DNA of 64,000 nucleotides from UBA9676 sp963837105 (GCA_963837105.1 CAWIMG010000034.1:124001-188000); one strand, 5' to 3'; positions 27,726 through 36,377 are shown, counted from the first letter of the stretch. Notes: a model not told the origin generated them from the letters alone. Numbers and translations are program-made.

Positions 27726-27763
27726 TGGGACCGGACGGTGACGAGCGAGGAGGCCGTGCCTGA
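26395..27763 (+). pseudogene. Rieske dioxygenase alpha subunit, copy 2, frameshifted
   Basis: This copy matches copy 1 almost base for base over codons 1-220 and again over the last third. It carries all Rieske and mononuclear iron ligands, and has its own middle block (about 221-298: RQECIENGIVMPMTTFSPLW and following). An extra T near 27434 (GAGATTCTGG here, GAGATCTGG in copy 1) shifts the frame, so the last ~110 residues are lost unless corrected; the correct frame resumes as WQWTMVEREAPEAVKEIA and ends at 27763. It is directly followed by the beta subunit (TGATG overlap), so this should be the natural alpha partner. A sequencing error in a duplicated region is possible. Confidence 0.85.
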
Positions 27764-28248
27764 TGCTGACCACCGAAGACCGCCTGGAGATCGAGCAGCT
27801 GCTCTACCGGGAGGCGCACCTTCTGGACGAGCGGCGGTTCCGGGAGTGGCTGGACCTTTTCACCGACGACATCGAGTACCTGATGCCGCTGACCGAGCAC
27901 GTCCAGGGCAAGGTTGCGCCGGCCGGCCACCCGATCATCAAGGACGACAAGAACACTCTGATGGCCCGTGTCGCCAAGGACGAGACCGGCTGGTCGCATG
28001 TCGAGATCCCGACCTCCATGACCTGCCACCTGATCAGCAACATCCTCATCGACGAGGAAGCTGACGGCGAGGCCACGGTGAAGAGCAGCTTCATCGTGCG
28101 GCAGGCGAGGAAGCTCCGGGACGAGGCCTGGTGGGTCGGGCGGCGGCACGACCGGCTTCGGCGCGTCGAGGACCAGTGGCTCATCGCCCGCCGCTGCATC
28201 TACCTCGACGCCACGGTACTGCCCAGGGGTGTGTCGATCTTCTTTTAA
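27763..28248 (+). CDS. Aromatic-ring dioxygenase beta subunit
   Basis: A 161-residue structural subunit with the NTF2-like cone fold of ring-hydroxylating dioxygenase beta chains. The family signature is the early IEQLLYREAHLLDERRFREW with LDLFTDDIEYLMPL, followed later by SSFIVRQ and RRHDRLRRVEDQWLIARR. The ATG overlaps the alpha stop (TGATG), so alpha and beta are translationally coupled and should form an a3b3 hexamer. No ferredoxin or reductase gene follows, so electrons must come from proteins encoded elsewhere. Confidence 0.93.
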   Translation: MLTTEDRLEIEQLLYREAHLLDERRFREWLDLFTDDIEYLMPLTEHVQGKVAPAGHPIIKDDKNTLMARVAKDETGWSHVEIPTSMTCHLISNILIDEEADGEATVKSSFIVRQARKLRDEAWWVGRRHDRLRRVEDQWLIARRCIYLDATVLPRGVSIFF

Positions 28249-28311
28249 ACAGCGCGCCGCGGCGCCAGCGCCGGCAGCAGAGAGCGGATGTCGAGGCAAG
28301 GGGAAACCACC

Positions 28312-29397
28312 GTGAGCGAAGCAAGCGAGCAATTGCGTCGGACCCAGGCGGCCTTCATCCTCGCCGCGACCGAGCAGCACCGGGACGCGCTCGACGGGCG
28401 TGTCGTCGTCGTGACCGGAGGGGCCCGCGGGCTCGGCCGCTCCCTCGTCGAGGGGCTGCTGCAGGCGGGTGCGTCGGTGGTGAGCATCGACCGGAGCTGG
28501 TCGGGAGCCGAGGAGTTTCGGGCGGCGCTTGCGTCCAACAAGAAAGCGATGGCGCTCGACGCCGACGTCTCGGACGACGCCGCACTCGACCGGGCCTTCT
28601 CGGGGGTGCTCAACAACTTCGGTCGGGTCGACGCCCTAGTGAACAACGCAGGGCTCGTCTCCGAGACACTGTTCGCACCCGCCGGCCACGTCAAGCTGCT
28701 GGCCACCCAGGATAGCGACTGGGAGGCCATGTTCAAGGTCAATGTCTTCGGGACGATCAAGGTCATCCGCCGGTTTGTGGTCCCGATGCTCCAGGCAGGA
28801 CAGGGCAGCATCATCAATGTGGTCAGCAGCGGCGTGCTGATGACCTCGACCGGCGGCGCCTACTTCGGAGCCCGTCCGTGGTCGGTCGAGATGCCCTACC
28901 AGGCGACCAAGTCCGCCCTCACCACGGCCTCGTTCTACCTCAGCCAGGAGCTCTTCTCCGAGGGGATCGCCGTCAACTCCGTCATGCCAGGGCACACGCG
29001 CGCCTCGTGGTTCGACGCGACGGCCCGCGCCTTCCAGGAGAGTGAGAATGCGGTCTACTTCATGCGACCGCTTGTGGCCGAGCACATGGTGCCGATCATC
29101 CTCTTCCTCAGTGCGCAGGCGGGAGCCCGCCCGCCCGTTACGGGCCGTCTCTTCCACGTGCCGGACTGGAACTATGACCACGGCTACGGCGACTACCGTG
29201 TGTGGGGTGACTACGACCTCCCCGAGGAGCTGGAGCGAGGCTACCAGCAGCTCGAGGCCGCGCTCCCGCGGTACTGGCGGGCCGGCCTCGCCCGGGCACC
29301 CTTCGACGCCGAGCGGGTGGCCTTCGGTGCGGCGTCGGAAAAGCTCACGCTGAGCCAGTCCGCCACCGCGCAGGCGGGCGAGAGTAGCACGTCATGA
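28312..29397 (+). CDS. Short-chain dehydrogenase (dihydrodiol dehydrogenase candidate)
   Basis: An NAD(P)-dependent oxidoreductase of about 361 residues from the GTG at 28312, preceded by AAGGGGA. An upstream ATG at 28288 is possible. The cofactor loop is VTGGARGLGRS (TGxxxGxG), VNNAG is present, and the catalytic residues are Ser in VVSSGVL and Tyr/Lys in MPYQATKSAL. The protein is about 100 residues longer than a classical SDR, with an aromatic-rich C-terminal extension (VPDWNYDHGYGDYRVWGDYD). Its place after the dioxygenase suggests rearomatisation of a cis-dihydrodiol to a catechol. Confidence 0.88.
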   Translation: MSEASEQLRRTQAAFILAATEQHRDALDGRVVVVTGGARGLGRSLVEGLLQAGASVVSIDRSWSGAEEFRAALASNKKAMALDADVSDDAALDRAFSGVLNNFGRVDALVNNAGLVSETLFAPAGHVKLLATQDSDWEAMFKVNVFGTIKVIRRFVVPMLQAGQGSIINVVSSGVLMTSTGGAYFGARPWSVEMPYQATKSALTTASFYLSQELFSEGIAVNSVMPGHTRASWFDATARAFQESENAVYFMRPLVAEHMVPIILFLSAQAGARPPVTGRLFHVPDWNYDHGYGDYRVWGDYDLPEELERGYQQLEAALPRYWRAGLARAPFDAERVAFGAASEKLTLSQSATAQAGESSTS

Positions 29398-29427
29398 GTC
29401 GCGCGTGACGTCAGACAGGAGGTAGCG

Positions 29428-29817
29428 ATGGCGGTGGAACGCCAAGCAGGTCCGGCGGGCCTGAGCTTCAGCAACTCGCTGCGAGTGCAGGAGTCATCGG
29501 GCACATGGGTCTACGTCTCGGGCCAGTTCGGCACGGACGAGGCAGGGGCAGTCATCCCTGGGGGCCTCGCGGCGGAGGCGAGGGCCGCGCTGGAGAACGT
29601 GCTGCGGGCCGTCCGCGAGGCGGGAGGCACGGCCGACGACGTCGTCAAGATCACGGCGTACGTCACTGCGCTCGACGACTACCGGCGCTACAACGAGGTG
29701 AGGCAGGAGGTCTTTGGCTCGGCTCTGCCGGCTAGCACGGCGGTCGCCGTCGCGGGTCTCATCATCCCCGGGGCTTCGATCGAGATCGACGCCGTGGCCT
29801 TCGTGCCGAAAGGCTAG
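29428..29817 (+). CDS. Rid (YjgF/YER057c) family protein
   Basis: A 129-residue trimeric Rid-fold protein with AGPAGLSFSNSLRV, WVYVSGQFGTDEAG, EARAALENVLRAVREAGG and VVKITAYVTALDDYRRYNEV. The Arg that RidA uses to hold the substrate carboxylate (normally in a PARxxV motif) is replaced: the segment reads LPASTAVAVAGL. It is therefore unlikely to be a standard enamine deaminase. Members of other Rid subgroups act as 2-aminomuconate deaminases, which would fit this cluster. The start ATG follows CAGGAGG. It lies between the SDR and hydratase genes. Confidence 0.85.
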   Translation: MAVERQAGPAGLSFSNSLRVQESSGTWVYVSGQFGTDEAGAVIPGGLAAEARAALENVLRAVREAGGTADDVVKITAYVTALDDYRRYNEVRQEVFGSALPASTAVAVAGLIIPGASIEIDAVAFVPKG

Positions 29818-29824
29818 AGACGAC

Positions 29825-30619
29825 GTGACGCCTGAGGAGCGCACGCGGCTCGCCGATGACCTCGCGCACGCCTACGAAACACGCATGCCAATCAGCCCAC
29901 CGAGCAAGACCACCACGCTGAGCGTCGAAGACGCCTATGCGGTGCAGTCCTTGCAAATCGACCGACGCGTGTCATCGGGAGCACGGGTGCGGGGGCACAA
30001 GATAGGCCTCACCTCACGCGCGATGCAGAAGATGTTCGGGGTTGACCAGCCGGATTACGGCCATCTCCTCGACACGATGTTCCTGCCACCCGGTGAGCGT
30101 GTCGCCATTTCCAGGTTCCTTCAAGTGCGGGTCGAGCCGGAGATCGCCTTCGTCCTCGGCCGCGACCTGCGGGGTCCGGGGGTGACGCCGGTCGATGCGC
30201 TGCGGTCAGTCAACTTCGCGGTGGCCGCGCTTGAACTCATTGATTCGCGGGTCCGCGACTGGCAGATTACGCTTGTCGACACCATCGCTGATAACGCCTC
30301 CTCGGGAGCGGTCGTCCTCGGGTCGCGGCCCGTCCGCCTGCATCGGATCGACCCCCGGCTCGTCGGGTGCAATCTTTACCGCAACGGATCGCTCGTCGCG
30401 ACCGGTGCTGGAGGAGCGGTACTTGGCGACCCCATTACCGCATTGGTGTGGCTGGCCAACACTCTGGGGTCGCTGGGCGCCACTCTGGAAGCCGGTGAGG
30501 TAGTGCTTTCGGGATCATGTACCCCCGCGGTTCCAGCATCCGCCGGTGACACCTTGCGCGCAGACTTCGCCGAGTTTGGCGCTGTGAGCGTTTCTTTTGA
30601 GGAGGAGCGAGCGGCATGA
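29825..30619 (+). CDS. 2-keto-4-pentenoate hydratase
   Basis: A 264-residue hydratase of the fumarylacetoacetate-hydrolase-like fold that adds water to 2-hydroxypenta-2,4-dienoate to give 4-hydroxy-2-oxovalerate, the aldolase substrate. The GTG start at 29825 lies 8 bp after the Rid stop. Family features include HKIGLTSRAMQKMFGVDQPD, VRVEPEIAFVLGRDL with the metal-binding Glu pair, and ELIDSRVRDWQITLVDTIAD followed by NASSGAVVLG. It overlaps the following paralogue by 4 bp. Confidence 0.93.
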   Translation: MTPEERTRLADDLAHAYETRMPISPPSKTTTLSVEDAYAVQSLQIDRRVSSGARVRGHKIGLTSRAMQKMFGVDQPDYGHLLDTMFLPPGERVAISRFLQVRVEPEIAFVLGRDLRGPGVTPVDALRSVNFAVAALELIDSRVRDWQITLVDTIADNASSGAVVLGSRPVRLHRIDPRLVGCNLYRNGSLVATGAGGAVLGDPITALVWLANTLGSLGATLEAGEVVLSGSCTPAVPASAGDTLRADFAEFGAVSVSFEEERAA

Positions 30620-31404
30620 CCGCCAGGCTGTCTGCGATGAACGTGGCCGAAGCTGCCGACATTCTGCTCCGCGCCGAGTCGAGCGCTTCGGAGATTTCGC
30701 CGCTGACCGATCTCTGGAATGAGCTCGATGTCCCTACCGCCTACGAGGTGCAGGCCGAGACGTTGCGCCGGCGCTTGGAGCGCGGAGAACATCTTGTCGG
30801 CGTGAAGCTCGGGCTCACCTCGGTGGCCAAGCAACGAACCATGGGCATAGACCGGCCTATCGTGGCTTGGCTTACCGACGCCATGATGCTGGCGGTCGGC
30901 GACCCGATAGGCTCAGGGTTGATCCACCCCCGCGTGGAGCCGGAGATCGTATTCGTGCTCGCGCACCGGCTGGCGGGTCCCGGCGTCACCGCGACGCAGG
31001 CGTTCTCGGCCGTCGGGTCGGTGTGCGCGGGTGTCGAGGTCATCGACAGTCGCTTTGCTAACTTCCGCTTCCAGCTTCCGGACGTGGTTGCCGACAACGC
31101 GTCCTCGGCCCGGGTGGTGCTCGGCCCGGTCGCGGTGGCGCCGATCGCGCTGGACCTCAGCCTCGAGGCCTGCCTATTCTCGGTGAACGGCGAGGCGATC
31201 GACTCAGCGACGGGTGCAGCCGTACAAGGTCATCCGGCTCAGGCCTTGGCGCTGGCGGCCAACAGCCTCGGCGAGCGCGGGCTCGCGCTCGAACCGGGCT
31301 GGATCGTGCTCACCGGCGGCATGACCGACGCCGCGCCGATGCCGCCTGGGACCAGCGCCGTGGCCGAGTTCACGCACCTTGGAACGATCGTGCTCCGTGC
31401 ATGA
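30616..31404 (+). CDS. 4-oxalocrotonate decarboxylase-like hydratase paralogue
   Basis: A 262-residue relative of the upstream hydratase. VGVKLGLTSVAKQRTMGIDR, AWLTDAMML, HPRVEPEIVFVLAHRL and VVADNASSARVVLG fit the 4-oxalocrotonate decarboxylase (DmpH/XylI) branch, which forms a complex with the hydratase and passes on unstable 2-hydroxypentadienoate. The start ATG overlaps the hydratase stop. Presence of both genes indicates a meta pathway with a dehydrogenative or amino branch, not only the hydrolytic one. Discrimination from a second hydratase is by sequence impression only. Confidence 0.83.
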   Translation: MTARLSAMNVAEAADILLRAESSASEISPLTDLWNELDVPTAYEVQAETLRRRLERGEHLVGVKLGLTSVAKQRTMGIDRPIVAWLTDAMMLAVGDPIGSGLIHPRVEPEIVFVLAHRLAGPGVTATQAFSAVGSVCAGVEVIDSRFANFRFQLPDVVADNASSARVVLGPVAVAPIALDLSLEACLFSVNGEAIDSATGAAVQGHPAQALALAANSLGERGLALEPGWIVLTGGMTDAAPMPPGTSAVAEFTHLGTIVLRA

Positions 31405-32170
31405 ACAAAGGACCGGGGTGATCCAACGCGAGGGGTAGCTTGTCCGATAGCGGGCCGAGGCCAGGGGTGGAAATAGTCGGCGTTCAGATCTTTCGCGACG
31501 GCATCGATGGGTTGCCCGCTCACGGTGATCGGGCCTGGCCACGGCGTGCCAATGGCAAAGAGCGGGGCCAGGCTCAGTCTGATCACGGCCGGGAGCCCGC
31601 CGATCAGGAGTGCGGGCCGCAGACCGCTGCGCAGGGTAAGCACGGTGGCATTGTGGATCAACGCCGCCCCGTTGAGGACCAAGACGACCACGTAAGGGCG
31701 GGAGCTGATGTGAGGGCCGCGGCGAGGCGGTCGCGGCGATCGTTGGTGCGGGCGCCGAGGGAGGCCAGCAGCTCAGGTGTCCAGCGTGCCGAGTCGGCGT
31801 CCGGCGTGCCCAAGACACGAATAAAGATCCTGAATTGCCGATCATCGTGGTCGCGAGTCTGCTCTCAGGGTGAGAGTGAACATACCAATGAGCGCATAAA
31901 CATGCGAGGAAGTAACGCGCTCTATTCGGCAGATTCGGGCGTACGGGGGCCCGGAGCCGGGGGCCGCGCTCCGGCGGCTGGGTCCCTGACTCTGTGCTCC
32001 TGCCTGTTCGGCAGTGTCCTTCGGCTCGGATGGACTCCTGGGCTGCCGCCGGTGACTTCCTGCGACGTGCAGATAAGCGTGCTGGTTCAAACTCTTCCTG
32101 ACGATGGGGAAATGCCTGTTCAGTGCGGGTTTCAGGCTCTGAGCGGGAACCGACACGGGATGGGGAAGAT
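31405..32170. other. Decayed DNA at the right end of island I
   Basis: No intact gene. A minus-strand frame near 31470-31691 reads MVVLVLNGAALIHNATVLTL then RSGLRPALLIGGLPAVIRLS, hydrophobic and protein-like. Another near 31690-31860 reads FRIFIRVLGTPDADSARW then TPELLASLGARTNDRRDRLA. Both look like pieces of deleted genes that I do not recognise. Confidence 0.35.
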
Positions 32171-32193
32171 CGTCTGACCGTCTTTTGACCGTC
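32171..32193 (+). repeat. Phased arm-type repeat, right end of island I
   Basis: TGACCGTC occurs twice with 11-bp phasing inside a 23-bp block that matches 8818-8840 at 21 of 23 positions. It lies 232 bp left of att copy 2. The matching pair marks 8764-32424 as one former mobile unit. Confidence 0.55.
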
Positions 32194-32424
32194 GGAGTGG
32201 ACGTTGCTGGCCGGCATGCAGCGCCACGGGCCGGGCCTGGGCGGCAGGCAGGCGCGGGCGGGAGCTGCCGCTGGCTGGGCATGAACCCGCACCGGCTGTT
32301 GTCTGGCTGCTCGCTCGATGGCCGGAGCGGTCGCAGATGCCGCAGTTCGGGGCGAGATCCGGATCAGCGCTTGTCGGCGGCCTGCCGGAAGTGCCTGCCG
32401 GGCTGTGAACCTGGGGGATTTCAG

Positions 32425-32469
32425 ATGGTAAGGAGAAGGTCTACGGTTCGATTCCGTAAGGGGGCTCCA
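32425..32469 (+). repeat. att copy 2: 3' half of tRNA-Thr(GGU)
   Basis: Identical over 45 nt to copy 1, from the ATGGTAA anticodon loop through the T-arm to GGGGGCTCCA. The upstream sequence does not continue into a tRNA 5' half. It separates the catabolic island from the conflict-gene island. Confidence 0.85.
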
Positions 32470-32504
32470 GGTCGGAGGCATGATTCGATCAAGGCGAGCA
32501 ATGC

Positions 32505-32527
32505 CGTGGGGACATTGGTGGGGACTA
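32505..32527 (+). repeat. Phased arm-type repeat, left end of island II
   Basis: GTGGGGAC occurs at 32506 and 32518, about one helical turn apart, 36-58 bp right of att copy 2. The longer form GGTGGGGACTA (32517-32527) recurs at 52965-52975 and 58324-58334. Confidence 0.5.
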
Positions 32528-32785
32528 AAGAGGGCCTGGGTTCAACCGGCCCTGACTATTGGGGACCTGTTCAGCGCTTGATCGCGTGAGCGAGCCGCCT
32601 TGGCCTCTCGCCGGCGGCCGGAATGCTCCCCGCGCCTAGCGCCGGGCTCAGGACTGACGAAGGCCCGGCCGGGTTACGCCGCGCGGTGCGGAGGCCCGGT
32701 GCCTGGGGACGTCGCGTGGCCACGTCACTTGACGACGCTCAGGGCGTCCTCCAACGTCGGAAGATGCCCCTGAGAGAGGTCCGCG

Positions 32786-33157
32786 ATGGGACTTGACAAC
32801 TTCGTCTCGCGTTCTCCTGGCGATATCGTGCTCACCCCCGAGGACGAGCGCGCCTTCACCGAGGCCGACATCGAACTATGCCGCGGAATCTACAGCGACG
32901 GCGTGACTTCCTTCCGCGGCAAGGTCTACGCCCACTTCGTCGCGGCGGTCACGGGGGAATCCCTCTTCCAGGAGTGGCTACCGCCTGTTGTAGTCACGGC
33001 AATGGCCGACAAGCTGGCCGCTTGCGATGCCGGCACCGCTCGCGAGCGGCTGGACCTCGATGCGGACTTCGTGCCGAGTCCCGGTGAGATTCGTGATCTG
33101 CAGAAGCTCTTTCGTATTTGTGCCGATCGCGGCCTAGGCATCATGGCCTGGGGTTGA
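32786..33157 (+). CDS. Conserved small protein of unknown function
   Basis: A 123-residue soluble protein with GAGAGAGG ahead of the ATG. It reads MGLDNFVSRSPGDIVLTPED, LCRGIYSDGVTSFRGKVYAH, FVAAVTGESLFQEW and a C-terminal helix LQKLFRICADRGLGIMAWG. No catalytic motif is evident. The pattern (Gly-Leu-Asp-Asn start, SFRGKVY block) gives the impression of a conserved actinobacterial family, but I cannot name it. It is the first gene of island II. Confidence 0.7.
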   Translation: MGLDNFVSRSPGDIVLTPEDERAFTEADIELCRGIYSDGVTSFRGKVYAHFVAAVTGESLFQEWLPPVVVTAMADKLAACDAGTARERLDLDADFVPSPGEIRDLQKLFRICADRGLGIMAWG

Positions 33158-33493
33158 GGGGCGGCGACAGGAAAGCCGCATATCGCGACTCGACCGCTCG
33201 ACCCGACGCATGACCTCAGCCACCAGCCGACGCTTCCCCCGGCCAGCGCGGTCGCGGTGCTGGCCGCCGGGCCGGGTCTCCGGCTCCTCGCGAGGCCTTC
33301 TGCTGAGCCAGGGCCACTACCCGCAGCGTCCGGTTGGTGAACCGCTCGAGCATCTCAAGGGCAGCAGCCGCGGGCCCTCCTGCTGGTAGCGAACCGGGGA
33401 CCGATTACCGCCGTGGCAGGACGTTCGCCTCTGCGGCGACGGGCCTGCGGCGTGCTTGCGTTGTAACTGAAGCAATACCTGGAGGTGAGGATC
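33158..33493. other. Intergenic region, nothing recognised
   Basis: About 335 bp without a supported gene between the small protein and the YbjN-like gene. It presumably holds the promoter of the latter; no clear boxes or repeats seen. Confidence 0.35.
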
Positions 33494-33928
33494 GTGAGCA
33501 CGACGATGGATCCCGTGGCGCGTGAATCCGTTAGCAAGGAGTGGCTTGAAGCTATATTCAAGGCCGCAGGCTACGAGGTAGAGGACGTGGCCCAGGACGG
33601 AATATTCCTGGCCAAGCACCCTGTCTTGCCGTCCCGCGTAGTGAGATACATCCCTGGCATCGGGATTATCACGATGAGAACGCCGTTCCCGATGAAGGCC
33701 GGTGGCTTCGGCGGCAAGAAGGACATCGAGAAGGCGGTGGAGAAGGCCAACAGCGAGTCGTGGCTGGACACGTTCTACCTCGACGACGACGGTGACCTGT
33801 GGACCAGCAGTTACATCTTCGTGACCGACCACATCAGCGGCGCTGACGTGACCCGGTTCCTGGCAGCGGAGACCACGCAGATCATGGTGGAATTGGAGAA
33901 GAGCGGGCTGGCCAAGCACCGCAAGTAG
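33494..33928 (+). CDS. YbjN-domain-like protein
   Basis: A 144-residue protein starting at the GTG at 33494, 7 bp after GGAGGTGA; the longer frame from 33485 would begin inside the ribosome binding site. EWLEAIFKAAGYEVEDVAQDG, WLDTFYLDDDGDLWTSSYIF and VTDHISGADVTRFLAAETTQ resemble the YbjN / type III secretion-chaperone-like fold, which is usually a protein-binding dimer. It is convergent with the ClpC-like gene, and a second YbjN-like gene lies in that operon, suggesting related roles as adaptors. The family call is by pattern only. Confidence 0.6.
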   Translation: MSTTMDPVARESVSKEWLEAIFKAAGYEVEDVAQDGIFLAKHPVLPSRVVRYIPGIGIITMRTPFPMKAGGFGGKKDIEKAVEKANSESWLDTFYLDDDGDLWTSSYIFVTDHISGADVTRFLAAETTQIMVELEKSGLAKHRK

Positions 33929-34079
33929 CGCCTGGGCCTGCCGCCGCACTCCTCGCGGCCTTAGCCGGTCAGGAAGAGCGGCCCGCGTTCTGGCCGCCGG
34001 GGCTCGGGGCTATGGCAGGGCCGGTTCACGTGACCTGAGGCTCCGGCTAGCTCCCGGCGGCTAGCTGGGCTGGGGTCGG

Positions 34080-36368
34080 TCAGGCGATGAAGACGGTCAG
34101 GACGTCGCCGTCCCGCTGCCGGCGCGCCCGGCCGATTTCGGTGAGGTCAGGCTCGCCGCGTGCGCTCAGGAGCCGGAGCTCGATGCGGGTGATCCCTGTG
34201 AGCTCGCCTTCGGCCTCGGCGAGTGCGAGCTGTTCCTCGACCCGGTTACGGAGCATGTTGAAGACCCAGCGGGCGCCCACGCGGGGCGTCCATTCCCTGA
34301 GCAGGTGGTCGAAGACGTCGTCGGTCCAGGTGAGCTGGTAGCCACGCTCGGCGGCGGTCAACGCCAGGTCGTCGAGCTGGCGGTGCAGCACCTGCTCGAT
34401 GACATCCTTCGCCATTCCCTCGAACATGATGAAGTCGATCTGCCTGCCGAAGAACTCCTCGCCGTATCCGGCCGCGCGGAGTTCTTCCTTGACCGCATCG
34501 ACGGTGACAGTGGGCACTGCCTCCATCGTGTCCGGGACTGACGGGTCGCGGAACCCGAAACCAAGGGGGATGCCGCCTGCTTGGCCGTAGCGGCAGCCGG
34601 CGTTGGTGGTGAATACGATGAAGGAGCGGCGGAAGTCCAGCAGGTTCCCGTCCACGTCCTGGACTTTGCCTTCGTCGAGGATCTGCAGCAGAAGCTTGCC
34701 TATGTGCGGGCTGGCCTTCTCGATCTCGTCGAACAGCACGACGGCTTCGGGCATTTCCCGGATCTTCGAGAGCAGGCCCCCCTCGCCGCGCGCGTAGCCG
34801 ATGTAGCCGCGCGGGACTCCGAGCAGCCGGTTGATGATGGGGCCCGGATCTTCGGCACCGCCGCCCATCAGCGTGTTGCAGTCGACCCGGATCATTGCTT
34901 CCCGTCCGCCGCCCAGGATCGTCGCCAGCCGCCGGGCGGTCTCTGTCTTGCCGGTTCCGGTCGGACCGCAGAAGAAGAAGATCCGGCGCGGCCCGTCGTG
35001 CTGCAGCCAGTCGTGGGACAGGCCGGCCACGAAGCCCCGGGCGATGGCCTGGATCGCCTGGTCCTGCCCGAGGATGGCCCCGTGCAGGCGATCCGCGACC
35101 AGCTCGGCGGTTAGCGTCCCGGGCACGATCACCGAGTGGCCGGTCTCGTCCTCGATGGCCTCCATCAGGACGGCCTCGGTGACTTCCGCCAGCGGCGGCT
35201 CGTGGGTAACGCAGATAGCGCATGCCTCGTCCAGGACATCGAGGGACTTGTCCGGCTGGAAACGTGTGAGCAGGAGGCCCTCGGACAGCGCGACCGTCCT
35301 GGCCAGGATCTCGTCACTGATGCGCACGGGCGCATAATGATCCCGGAACTGCCCGGCCCGGCCTTGCAGGATCCGCAGCGCTTCCTCGGGGGTGGGCGGC
35401 TCGATCCGCAGCAGGCCGAAGCGCCGTGCCAGCGCACCGTCCGGCTGGATGTAATGGCTGTACTCGGCGATCGTGGTGGCGCCGATCAGGCTGAACCCGC
35501 CACGCCCGATGGCCTGCTTGAACGCCTGGTCGCCCTGGGTGAACGGGCCTGACTCGTGGATGCCGCTCTGCAGCATCGAGTGGATCTCGTCGATGAACAA
35601 GATGATCTGTGGGTGCTCTTCAATGGTCCGGATCAGCTCACCGACGCGCTTTTCATACTCGCCGACTATGCCAGCGCCGGCCCGGAACAGCGAGACGGAC
35701 AGTTCGAACACGTCGCGGTCGAGCAGCACCGGGGTGATCTTGGGATCACGCTGGGTGATCAGCCGGGCGAATTCGTAGACGAGCGCGGTCTTCCCGGTGC
35801 CTGGCTGGCCGATGATCAGGGCGCTGGGCCGGCGCATCTTCATCAGGTTCTTCTGCAGCGAGGACAGGTAGCGGTCCATGCGCATGCCGCCCTTGACCGG
35901 CACGCCGTCGGTGGTGAGTACGCGGCCCCATGGCGTGAGCCGGTCCAGGACCTGGGTGCGCTCGGCGCTGCCCCGCCAGGCCGCGCCTGGCTGGCCGCCC
36001 AGGGCGGTGATCGCCTGATCGATCTCGGTCGGCGGCATCCCCCGGCTGGCCAGGTACCGGCGCGCGGGCGCGCTCTGCACCAGCGCGAGCGCCAGCGCAC
36101 GTGGCCCGACGTCATGCTGGTGCAGCAGCTCGCCCAAGACGGGGCGCAACGGCTCATCGACCGGGACCTCGGCCAGGGGATCGGGGCGCACCGGAGTCAC
36201 GTCGGGCAGGTAGGCCGCGAGATGGGGCGCCTCGTCCTGCAGGTCGGCGGCATGGCAGACCGCGGCGAGCAGCAGCTCAGCGGTGAGCGCGGCGCCGTCC
36301 GGGACCGCGCGCTTGGCGAGGTCGAGTGCCGCGTTTGCCTCGGGCGTGAAGGACGCCACCGCGGGCAC
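34080..36368 (-). CDS. ClpC/ClpA-like double AAA+ unfoldase
   Basis: A 762-residue Hsp100-type ATPase. An N-terminal Clp-N-like helical domain (1-130, divergent) precedes AAA-1 with Walker A GQPGTGKTA (about 190) and Walker B LFIDEIHS (about 257), and AAA-2 with Walker A GPTGTGKTE (about 465) and Walker B VVLFDEIEKASPHIG (about 543). The sensor-2 GAR is in PRVGARWVFNML. There is no long ClpB coiled-coil middle domain. After Walker B2 the loop GIPLGFGF sits where ClpC/ClpX carry the LGF/IGF tripeptide that docks on ClpP, so it may feed a protease. The GTG start has TAGGAG upstream, 9 bp after the YbjN-like stop. It is the third gene of a minus-strand operon. Confidence 0.88.
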   Translation of the reverse strand: MPAVASFTPEANAALDLAKRAVPDGAALTAELLLAAVCHAADLQDEAPHLAAYLPDVTPVRPDPLAEVPVDEPLRPVLGELLHQHDVGPRALALALVQSAPARRYLASRGMPPTEIDQAITALGGQPGAAWRGSAERTQVLDRLTPWGRVLTTDGVPVKGGMRMDRYLSSLQKNLMKMRRPSALIIGQPGTGKTALVYEFARLITQRDPKITPVLLDRDVFELSVSLFRAGAGIVGEYEKRVGELIRTIEEHPQIILFIDEIHSMLQSGIHESGPFTQGDQAFKQAIGRGGFSLIGATTIAEYSHYIQPDGALARRFGLLRIEPPTPEEALRILQGRAGQFRDHYAPVRISDEILARTVALSEGLLLTRFQPDKSLDVLDEACAICVTHEPPLAEVTEAVLMEAIEDETGHSVIVPGTLTAELVADRLHGAILGQDQAIQAIARGFVAGLSHDWLQHDGPRRIFFFCGPTGTGKTETARRLATILGGGREAMIRVDCNTLMGGGAEDPGPIINRLLGVPRGYIGYARGEGGLLSKIREMPEAVVLFDEIEKASPHIGKLLLQILDEGKVQDVDGNLLDFRRSFIVFTTNAGCRYGQAGGIPLGFGFRDPSVPDTMEAVPTVTVDAVKEELRAAGYGEEFFGRQIDFIMFEGMAKDVIEQVLHRQLDDLALTAAERGYQLTWTDDVFDHLLREWTPRVGARWVFNMLRNRVEEQLALAEAEGELTGITRIELRLLSARGEPDLTEIGRARRQRDGDVLTVFIA

Positions 36369-36377
36369 GGCCAGCTC

